The notes under the pieces were generated by a model. That model did no database searches and had not been told where the DNA came from. It saw nothing but the letters and a program-made list of their open reading frames with translations. The position numbers were made by a program, and so were the translations under genes. Below are positions 1 through 7,500 of a DNA stretch of 20,628 nucleotides, one piece after another (positions within the stretch are counted from its first letter, which is position 1; every line of letters begins with the position of its first letter). Origin of the DNA: a virus; the IMG/VR virus record IMGVR_UViG_3300046006_001381, positions 1-20,628 of that record, one strand, 5' to 3'.

Positions 1-78
1 AAGAGACATGTAAAGCTCGCTGTAATCCTGCGGCGCAGAAGGTAGTCGCGGTGGGGTGGCCGTAGTAAATAAGCTCAT
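1..78 (-). CDS. 5' end of a small phage protein of unknown function (partial)
   Basis: Twenty-six codons are open from the ATG at 78 to the window edge, beginning MSLFTTATPPRLPSAP and continuing QDYSELYMSL. The start overlaps the stop of the 696-aa nozzle-like gene as ATGA, and an AGGGG ribosome-binding site lies a few bases upstream, so translation is probably coupled. Short proteins with this kind of Pro-rich start followed by a Tyr-rich helix are common next to nozzle/gp10-like genes in uncultured phages, as far as I recall. The function is unknown and the rest of the gene lies outside the window. Confidence 0.6.
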   Translation of the reverse strand, partial: MSLFTTATPPRLPSAPQDYSELYMSL

Positions 79-2165
79 GAGTTACCCCTTTTACCGTCTT
101 GGCGGATGTCGAGTCGATGTGAACCCATCTGCCATGTGCAACCAAGCTGGTTAGATTCCATTGTAAGAATCATCTGCCGTCCACGCACCCGAACAAATAC
201 TTGTCCTGTGAACGCTTCGATTGGCACAGTGGCCGAACGAGTAATCAAGGCATCGCTATTTCCACCAACAGACTGTGGGTTGTTGAACCCAGAGCCAGAG
301 TTTTGCATGGGGGTCAGCGTCAGCGTCACTTGTGGGTTGGCCGCAGTCGAACCAGAAAACGTCAAGTCAGGCAGGATACGACGCACGAACCCAAAATGAT
401 CACCATCGTCAATATCAAATTCGGTTGTAGATATTTTGGCGTAGATTGGTAACGTAGTTGCGGTCTCACTATCGTCAACACCAAACTCGTGGTTTACGAT
501 GTTGTAGCTGTATGTAGCCGCAACGGGATAATTACGCAAACCAGAATCCAGCCACGCGGTTCGGCCTAATGTACCGTACGCCCAAACATCTTCTGTGTAG
601 TTATACGTGACATACCTGTCAATTGCTGTAGAGTTAGCCGAGCAATAGAAAAACCATACCTCGTTAAAACCTTCGTTGGTCGCGGTAACAATTTGCGCGG
701 TTTGTGATAAGTTGATGTTGTTGTAAACATATTGGCGCAAGTCGCACCGGAGAGTCTGCACGCGACCATCGTACTTATAGAACTTGTCTTTACCCATCCA
801 GTAGGTTACCCCCGAAGCCAAAGTAGACGCCTTTGACCCCGCAATGGATAAGTTGTCACCAATCAGTTGTGAACCCCAGACTATTGGTGGCCCTGCGTAT
901 TGCAAGGAATACAACGATGAGTCTGTCCACACCAAGAGTTCTTGCCGTGATTGCAAAACTGAAACAATTTCAGACCCATGCGACAGCAACAAACTGCCCG
1001 CTTGGTTGGTGGCATTGGGCGTCCAATTTAAGTAGTCTTCTTGGTCAGACCAACGGATCAACATTGGGTTTTGGATTGTGCTGCCGTAGTCGTTACAACC
1101 AAACGCAAACGTAAACCGCGAAGCGTCCGATACCAAGATCAGGTTTTGGACGACCGGTACGTCCCCCAGCAACGAGATAGAAACCCCACTACCAGTAGAA
1201 GTAGTGTTAATCAATGCGCCCGCGCTGTTGGCAATATTGAATGTCAACCCACTCGGGCTTGTTACGTAGTACGTTGTGGCCGCAGAAACGCCTGTCGGTA
1301 ACGAGCCGGTTGCAGCAAACTGCACAGGGGTTCCCGGGGCAAAGGTGGTGGTTGCGGTGACCACGGTTGGGCTTGCGTTGGTAAACGTTACTGTGCCCCC
1401 AAGGCTGGAAATTAAAACGCCCCGGGTTGTGATAGAGGTTGCCGCATCCCAAAGATAGATACCACCCCCGTTGGGGCCAAAGATCAGGTTCTGGCCAAAG
1501 TTACTTTGGCTCCAGATACGCATGACTTCGGTTGCCGACGCGCCGTTACCCCATGTGCCAGAGCCCCAAGAACTTGCACCCCAGCCAGTAACCGGAACCT
1601 CAGTCGCAGGGCCAGTGTTGATCTGGTACGCGGCAACAACTGCTGCGCCACCGCCAGTTGCGCTGGACGTAGCTGCTGAAGCTGCGGTGATCTGGTACGT
1701 TGTAGTGCTTGTACCAATGCTGCTAATCTGATACTCGCCGTTGAGCGTCAAACCCCCAACAGCCGTAGCCCCACTGAAAGTTACAAAATCGCCGTTGGCC
1801 CAACCACCAGTCGAGTCGGTGACGGTGACAGTCCGCAACGTGTTAAAGGTTTGGAACGGGTTTGCACCCAGCGTAATGGTTTTACGCAGTGGGGTGATGT
1901 CGTTGTACGTGCCGCCGTTCTCAATATAGAACTTCAAGTTTGTACCGACACCCAATAAGTTCTGACCAGCCAACGTCACCCAGTTCCACAACGACCGACA
2001 GATACCCTGAAACACAGCCGGAGAAATGCGAGCCCACCCACCAATCTTTTCAGGAGTGCCTTGACGAAACCGGATTTTTTCGGATTCGTAGTACCCATTC
2101 TCGTTTGTGTACCGCGTGTTTTCTCGGTTTACACCGGGTTTTTGTACTAGTTTTTTTAGTGGCAT
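75..2165 (-). CDS. Tail nozzle / gp10-like packaged-DNA stabilisation protein (probable)
   Basis: A 696-aa virion protein. The N-terminus (about residues 20-95) carries the pattern NENGYYESEKIRFRQGTPEK, then IGGW, CRSLWNW, LLGVGT and YNDITPL, which I know from large phage proteins placed where T7 gp12 or P22 gp10 sit, at the distal end of the head-tail connector. Residues about 340-560 have repeating Trp/Tyr strands (LIRWSDQEDYLNWTP, ELLVWTDSSLYSLQY, VTYWMGKDKFYKYDG, NEVWFFY, DRYVTYNYTEDVWAYG) that read like blades of a beta-propeller. Two Thr/Gly-rich segments (about 110-165 and 257-332) look like inserted small beta domains. The ATG lies one base beyond the endolysin stop. The family call is pattern recognition without a search; the exact connector role is inferred. 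Confidence 0.6.
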   Translation of the reverse strand: MPLKKLVQKPGVNRENTRYTNENGYYESEKIRFRQGTPEKIGGWARISPAVFQGICRSLWNWVTLAGQNLLGVGTNLKFYIENGGTYNDITPLRKTITLGANPFQTFNTLRTVTVTDSTGGWANGDFVTFSGATAVGGLTLNGEYQISSIGTSTTTYQITAASAATSSATGGGAAVVAAYQINTGPATEVPVTGWGASSWGSGTWGNGASATEVMRIWSQSNFGQNLIFGPNGGGIYLWDAATSITTRGVLISSLGGTVTFTNASPTVVTATTTFAPGTPVQFAATGSLPTGVSAATTYYVTSPSGLTFNIANSAGALINTTSTGSGVSISLLGDVPVVQNLILVSDASRFTFAFGCNDYGSTIQNPMLIRWSDQEDYLNWTPNATNQAGSLLLSHGSEIVSVLQSRQELLVWTDSSLYSLQYAGPPIVWGSQLIGDNLSIAGSKASTLASGVTYWMGKDKFYKYDGRVQTLRCDLRQYVYNNINLSQTAQIVTATNEGFNEVWFFYCSANSTAIDRYVTYNYTEDVWAYGTLGRTAWLDSGLRNYPVAATYSYNIVNHEFGVDDSETATTLPIYAKISTTEFDIDDGDHFGFVRRILPDLTFSGSTAANPQVTLTLTPMQNSGSGFNNPQSVGGNSDALITRSATVPIEAFTGQVFVRVRGRQMILTMESNQLGCTWQMGSHRLDIRQDGKRGNS

Positions 2166-2166
2166 A

Positions 2167-2532
2167 TCAGGTCACCCGCGCCCATTCAGGCTTCGTTGCC
2201 CCACGGCTAAAGTGCGGGCAGTCCACCAATTTTTTGCCGTTGCCACCCCAAGAGTTCAAGGGGTGGAGTGATTCCCAATAAGCACCCAGCGGGGCAAGGA
2301 CAGCCTTACTACCCACGAGTTTGCCGTCTTTGAAGATGTTGAAGTCTACCGCAAGGCGCTTCAAGTGCAGTGAGTCCATGGTCTGGCTACGGCCAGTCTT
2401 CATGTAAATCTCTTGTTGCTCGGGCGTGCGATACAGTTCACCAGCGGTGAGTGTGAAGCCCTGCTCAGTGGCAAACTGCACCAGCTTGCACATGTCGAGG
2501 AGAAAAGCGGCTTGGGCGGTGACAAGGCTCAT
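2167..2532 (-). CDS. Endolysin, peptidase M15 family (L,D-peptidase type)
   Basis: A 121-aa single-domain lysin expected to cut peptide cross-links or stems in peptidoglycan. It shows the M15 layout: AGELYRTPEQQEIY (residues 30-43), a metal-binding S-x-H-x6-D motif with His56 and Asp63 in SLHLKRLAVDF, GAYWESL, a WGG turn (95-97) and a final DCPHF with His107. His56, Asp63 and His107 are the likely zinc ligands. Asp104, three residues before the last His, sits where VanX-like enzymes carry the catalytic Glu, so the acid may be Asp here. There is no cell-wall-binding domain and no signal peptide, so it needs a holin; the holin gene immediately upstream overlaps it by ATGA. Length is normal for phage M15 endolysins. 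Confidence 0.85.
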   Translation of the reverse strand: MSLVTAQAAFLLDMCKLVQFATEQGFTLTAGELYRTPEQQEIYMKTGRSQTMDSLHLKRLAVDFNIFKDGKLVGSKAVLAPLGAYWESLHPLNSWGGNGKKLVDCPHFSRGATKPEWARVT

Positions 2533-3035
2533 TCTCTTTTCCCTTTCATCTCAGCAAGTTTTTCGATGGTACGGCCACCGAAGTACGCACCCATGATTAG
2601 CATGCCCCATTGTCCAAGCAAGGACACATAGGATTCGTTGGCGTTGTAGCCAAAGGCTGACATCATAGCGAACGTGGAATACGCCACCAAGATAAAAATC
2701 AGACTCATGGGGCGAATATTTTTAGACAGTTGAGAGTCAGACGACATGTCTGCTTTCCAGCGATCTGAGACGTTGTTGTTCTCGTTCTGCGCAGCGGCGG
2801 TAAACGCTTGGATTTCTTCGATGCCAAGGCGCTTCTCCTCAATGCGCAAGCGCAGGAGTTCTTCCTCGTGATCCATCTCGTATTGCTTGAGCTTCATAGC
2901 GTCAGCGTCGGACAGCGGGCCGTCGAGTTTGACACCAGTTTTTTCTTCAACCCAGTCTTTGCCCTTGGCCATCACGGCGTTACCGATGAGGCTGAGTCCT
3001 TGGGACAGCAGAGGTGCGAGGAGTGCTGGAATCAT
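2529..3035 (-). CDS. Holin, three-transmembrane GTA-holin-like family
   Basis: A 168-aa membrane protein that should open the inner membrane for the endolysin. Hydrophobic segments lie at about residues 2-22, 110-130 and 135-155, with a charged helical region between them (about 40-80, rich in Glu/Arg/Lys, likely coiled coil). The stretch WKADMSSDSQLSKNIRPMS before the second helix, and GQWGMLIMGAYFGGRTIEK at the third, match what I know of the family called holin of 3TMs for gene-transfer release. It overlaps the endolysin by four bases (ATGA) and the upstream membrane protein gene by four bases (ATGA), forming a compact lysis cassette. Confidence 0.8.
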   Translation of the reverse strand: MIPALLAPLLSQGLSLIGNAVMAKGKDWVEEKTGVKLDGPLSDADAMKLKQYEMDHEEELLRLRIEEKRLGIEEIQAFTAAAQNENNNVSDRWKADMSSDSQLSKNIRPMSLIFILVAYSTFAMMSAFGYNANESYVSLLGQWGMLIMGAYFGGRTIEKLAEMKGKRE

Positions 3036-3301
3036 TTTTTCACCATTTTTTTGCGTTCTTCAAGAAGCCGAACTTTGACTTGCAACTCGTTGATGTGCGT
3101 CATCAACTGCTCTTTCATAATGGCACGGCGTTCGGCGGAAACGGGGCTGTCAGTGGGCACACCTTCTTTGGTGATCAACGCAGGCATCTGCCCTTCAATC
3201 TTGGTCAGGCGTTCAGAAAACGAGTTGACCTGCCCCAGCAACCACGCCAAAGACATGACCACTATGGGTATAACCGCCTTGAGTGCATCTGACCAATTCA
3301 T
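3032..3301 (-). CDS. Small membrane-anchored coiled-coil protein of the lysis cassette
   Basis: An 89-aa protein with one N-terminal hydrophobic helix (about residues 5-24, KAVIPIVVMSLAWLLG) followed by charged heptad-like helices, about 26-38 and 58-89, ending in a very basic tail (EERKKMVKK). The layout is that of an XhlA-like haemolysin, a holin accessory protein or an inner-membrane spanin, but I cannot tell which. A GGAG ribosome-binding site lies in the 3' end of the preceding 55-aa gene, and the stop overlaps the holin start by ATGA. No outer-membrane spanin (lipobox) gene is visible nearby, which weakens the spanin reading. Confidence 0.65.
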   Translation of the reverse strand: MNWSDALKAVIPIVVMSLAWLLGQVNSFSERLTKIEGQMPALITKEGVPTDSPVSAERRAIMKEQLMTHINELQVKVRLLEERKKMVKK

Positions 3302-3304
3302 GTC

Positions 3305-3472
3305 TTACTCCGCAGTAGTGGCTTCCGGTTGTGCGGCAGGTGTAGAAACCTGCGGAATTGCTTGTTCTTTGATTGATTGAATCAAGTCTGCGACTTGCTC
3401 ATACGGGGCTTTTCCAAGCGCCGCCAAAATGAGTTCAACAGACTGTACGGAAAGGGTAAGGTTGATGTTCAT
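3305..3472 (-). CDS. 55-aa conserved-looking phage protein, function unknown
   Basis: Translation from the ATG at 3472 gives MNINLTLSVQSVELILAALG, then KAPYEQVADLIQSIKEQA and a Pro/Ala-rich tail ending ATTAE, with TAA at 3305-3307. The first half is a beta strand plus helix (VELILAALGKAPYEQVADLI) of a kind I have seen in small phage proteins beside tail-fibre genes. It fills the gap between the tail fibre and the lysis cassette with three-base spacers on both sides, and its last codons carry the GGAG for the next gene. Its own ribosome-binding site is weak, which suggests coupling to the fibre gene. It may be a fibre chaperone or lysis accessory protein, but nothing in the sequence settles this. 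Confidence 0.7.
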   Translation of the reverse strand: MNINLTLSVQSVELILAALGKAPYEQVADLIQSIKEQAIPQVSTPAAQPEATTAE

Positions 3473-3475
3473 AGT

Positions 3476-4540
3476 TTAAGCCGGTGCAACTGTTGTTACT
3501 GTACCCGAAGAGCCGCGATATTTCAAAGCTCCAGCTTCAACGTAAATCTGGCCCATACCTACAGGGGAAGTAGTCGGCACGGTGGCGTTGCCCAACCCCA
3601 AAACTCTGTTGGCCGAGGTTCCAAAAGATGTTGCGCCAACACCCAAGTTTTGGCCATCAAACACAATTGCCGTACCGGCTGTAAGAATCTTGGAGGCGTT
3701 CAAATACGCCAGCCCGTTGACCGTGCCGTTAGACACAGTAACAGCGTTAGTTACAGTCAGCGCGTTGGCGGTCAGCAGCGTGCCGTTAAATGTTAGGTTG
3801 GCAGAGTCTTGCAACAAACCACTTGTGCCAGCATAGGTTACACGGCCAGTAGTCAGTGAACTCAAAGTTAAACTAGCGCCACCCACAGTTCCTGTCAGTG
3901 TCGGCGAAGCCGACATCACCACGCTGCCAGTACCTGTAATAGCGTTACTTACCAGACCTTTTGAGGCGTTCGTAAAAACTGCTTGGCTGGCGGTTAGGGT
4001 TGATAACGTAGGCTGCGCTGTAAACGTTGTTGCGCCAGTAAACGACGATGTTCCTATAACCGACAAGTTGCCGTTGATGGTTTGGTTACCCACACTTGAA
4101 GCACCGACTTCAATAAAGTCAGAACCGTTCCATGCCACTACTGCCGTAGCTCCGTTGGGAATAGTCAGTCCAGTTGTAGGCCCAGCACCCACCAGCTTTA
4201 CTGCAAACCCGCCAGTAGTAGCGTTGATAATTGTGTAAATCTTGGATTGTGCAGGAGCGGTAATAGTACGAATCGCCGTGCGTGCACCGGTGCACAGTAA
4301 CACGGCGTATTGCGCAGAACCCGTTGTACCTGCCCCAACTTGGGCAAGGTTCGTAACCGTGTCACTACCGTTGGTTACCGTCAAAGTAACGTTTGAGTCT
4401 CCAGTCATTGACTGGGTTCCAGCGATGGCCACATCGAGCGGGGACGTTATAGCATTGTCCACCATGTTACCCCACGAGCCAGAAAGCTCACCAGTTACGG
4501 GGAGGGCCAAACCAAGAAGTGTTGTATATGCTGTTGCCAT
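3476..4540 (-). CDS. Tail fibre protein
   Basis: A 354-aa fibre. The N-terminus (MATAYTTLLGLALPVTGELS, then GSWGNMVDNAITSPLDVAIAG) is a virion-attachment segment I recognise from many phage tail fibres. Residues about 45-150 are a beta-rich domain with AVLLCTGAR and VVAWNGSDFIEVG. The middle has the fibre-shaft phrases TINGNLSVIGTSSFTGATTF and ASKGLVSNAITGTGSVVMSA followed by SPTLTGT. The C-terminus (YVEAGALKYRGSSGTVTTVAPA) looks like a short tip. No intramolecular chaperone domain is visible. It is expected to trimerise and contact the host surface. AAGGTG lies about 5 bases before the ATG; the gene directly follows the giant 1349-aa fibre. Confidence 0.8.
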   Translation of the reverse strand: MATAYTTLLGLALPVTGELSGSWGNMVDNAITSPLDVAIAGTQSMTGDSNVTLTVTNGSDTVTNLAQVGAGTTGSAQYAVLLCTGARTAIRTITAPAQSKIYTIINATTGGFAVKLVGAGPTTGLTIPNGATAVVAWNGSDFIEVGASSVGNQTINGNLSVIGTSSFTGATTFTAQPTLSTLTASQAVFTNASKGLVSNAITGTGSVVMSASPTLTGTVGGASLTLSSLTTGRVTYAGTSGLLQDSANLTFNGTLLTANALTVTNAVTVSNGTVNGLAYLNASKILTAGTAIVFDGQNLGVGATSFGTSANRVLGLGNATVPTTSPVGMGQIYVEAGALKYRGSSGTVTTVAPA

Positions 4541-4548
4541 GATGCACC

Positions 4549-7500
4549 TTACGAATTATTTACAGGAATCCAATTTGGGTCTTGCGAATCATCAATTCGC
4601 GTCCACAAGAAATTACTTTCAGGGCTATCCGTGACATCGGTTGTTTCGGTAACACTTGTCGCAGTTGTACGCACGCCGTTGTTAGAATCCGAAGCCAAGG
4701 TAGTCTCAGTTACAGTCGGAGCCGCAGTGTACAAGCCCGTGTTTGTTTGTGTCGCGGTCGCGGTCTCAGTAACTGCGCGGGTCATACGCAGACTGGGGAC
4801 TACGGCATCCGTCCCGGTCGCGGTCTCAGTAACTGCGCGGGTCATACGCAGACTTGGAACAACTGTGTCGGTTTGAGTGGCGGTTTCCGAAATAGCCCGG
4901 CTGATGCTAAGGCTGGGGCCAATTGTGTCCGTTCCAGTGCTGGTTTCCGCAACAAATGCAACCAGATTAAAACCTGAGCTTTGCACTAACGTCACGGAGG
5001 TTGTCTCCGAGATTGGGCCAGCAAACCTATACTGCGGAGTAATCGAATCTGTTTGCGTAGCGGTCTCTGCAATGTTGCCGGTAACAAAAAGACCCCGATC
5101 TACGATGTCGGTTCCAGTTGACGTTTCGGCTATGGTTGCCGCCGCAGACATCTGCACGTTGTTTGTCTGGGTGCCAGTTGCGGTCTCAGTGATAGAACGG
5201 TTAATTCGCAAGCTGGGAACCACGGAATCAGTGCCAGTGGATGTTTCTGCAATAGCGCGGGTCATACGCAGACTCGGCACTACGGAATCAGTCTCGGTGG
5301 CTGTTTCCGCAATATTGGTAGAGACTATAAGCACCCGGTTGGTTGTGTCAGTCTCTGTAGCGGTTTCAGCAACGTTGGAATAAAACTCCGCTTTTGAAGC
5401 CACCAAATCAGTGCTGGTAGCTTGCTCAGCAATATTGACCCCACCCTCACGAGTGGCAGAGGGCGTATCAACCCCCGAAGCGGTTTCGGTGATGGCCCCT
5501 TTAAGCGTACCAGTTGCACCTACAGAATCCGTGCCAGAAGCAGCTTCGGAAATGCTACCAGTAAAAAACGCGGCGCGGTTTGTGACATCCGTTTGGGTTG
5601 CTGTCTCCGTAATGGCTCTACTAATTCTACGCTGTGGGACATTGGTCTCAGTAGCTGATGCGGTTTCGATCACCGCACGTGTGTACAAGACGTTGAACAG
5701 CCAACCTGTGTTATTCCCTGCGTACACGTTGTTTGAACTAAACAGCGCCGTCCAAGTTGCGCCACCAGTAGCGTTACTGTCCTGCACACTCAAATACGAT
5801 GCCGCATTGGTTCCGCTTGCATCACTGATCGTGGCTTGGGTGCCGGGTACTGTACTTTCCAAATATTTACGAACCGTACCCGAAGTTACAAATGCGCCAA
5901 CTGTGTTAGTAGTCCCGGCTTTTAACCTGAGCGTGCCGTTTGCAAATGATAGTGTACCGGAAATCGCCAAGGCGTCTTGCATTTCCCACGTTCCGCCAAG
6001 CCCGCTAAATGTTACGCCAGTAGAAAAAGTCTGCCCATTTGTTCTGATGGTTTTGATGCCTGACGTAGCGGCAAAAGTTATTTCAGAACTGCCCGTAATA
6101 GCAGTTACGCCACCAAGGTTAAGATTGCCGTAAATAAATATGGTATTAAGTACTTGCACCGTGCCAGTAAATGTGTTTGAAAACACTACGTTTTTAAATG
6201 AGCCAGAGGTAAATCCAAGCCGAAAAATATCTACTGCGCTTGTGCCGGGGTTAATGTTTACATTAATGGCTTGAGATTCGCTAAACGCCCCAATAGAGAA
6301 ATTTCTGGTTTGGCCAGAAGTTCCCGTTGTTCCGGTGCAATCAACCACAGGCACGCCTGTGATCGTTAAGTTGGTAACACTAGAGGCGGTAAAAATACTT
6401 GTGTTAACGCCAGTAACCACGATATTGCTTGTGCCAAAAGCGAGCGTTCGCACGTTGCTGTTGCTTGAACCAAATGATCCCGTGGTCAACGTATAACCGT
6501 TCAAATCCAATGTGCCGTTGGTCAGTGTGCAGAGGCGGGTAGCACCGGAAGTCAGTGCAGACACAAGTTGAAAAGTGCCACCTACGCCATTGAAAGTGAG
6601 GGGAAAGTCAAGTGTCACGCCAGCAGTGTCGATTGTCTTTGTGCCTGACGTAGCAGCAAAACTCATTGCAGCAGGGCCTGCGGCGAAAGTCATCCCGGTA
6701 GATGCTTTAAAATTGCCGTAAGCAGTTAGCCCGTTGTTACTAAGAGTACCCGCAAACCCCGTTGGGTTTACTCCATCGGTAAAGTCTAAATCACGACAGA
6801 AACCCGTGAATGTAAGCGTGCCGGTTCCGGCAGTAATTCGGAACGAAACGCTGTTAGCTTCGGTAGGGGCGTCGGTTGAAATAGTCCTTGCGGTTGCACT
6901 GGAATTTGTACAAATAATTAGCGGAGTGCCAGTTATAGTACAAGCCTTACCAGCAAAAGCGCCTTGAAAAATGGTGCCAACTCCAGTTGCTTCTAAATAA
7001 CTACTTCCGAAAGCTATTATTGCTGTGCCATACCCAGCGTTTGAATTTCCATTAAAGTTAATACCTCCTGCGGATAATACATACCCGCTAAGGGAAAACG
7101 TACCACTGTTAACGAATAACGTTCCGGCTCCGACAGAAGGAGTTATTGTTATATTTGCCGAAAGCGCAAAAGTTCCCGTCCCGCAATTTACAGTAATGTT
7201 ACCTAAAATTGTTCCTGAATTTTGGGTTATTGTTGTAGACTTTCCGTTAGCGGCAATAGTAAAATTTGTACCTGAACGCCCAAGTGTAGTTGCGGCCTGT
7301 AATGTTATATTGCCGTATACGCGAGCTAGGATGCTACTACCAGAGGTATCAAGTTGAAATGCGCTGGTTCTTTGAATGTTAATTGTTGGTAACAAATAGT
7401 CACCAAATATTGTCATAACCGCTGGGGTACTACCGGTATTATCAAATACGGCAGTATCTTGGGCCAATGGAAAATTAGCATTTGCGGGCACACCGCCAGA

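Noticed and set aside
4654-5673. CRISPR array
   Set aside because: The 60-bp periodicity has no repeat/spacer structure, lies wholly inside a reading frame and translates to exact 20-residue units.
5411-6133. 240-aa plus-strand open frame with VxVxAVSVMA-like repeats
   Set aside because: It is the complement of the 60-bp repeats and adjacent solenoid of the giant fibre; the apparent repeats are the shadow of the fibre's.
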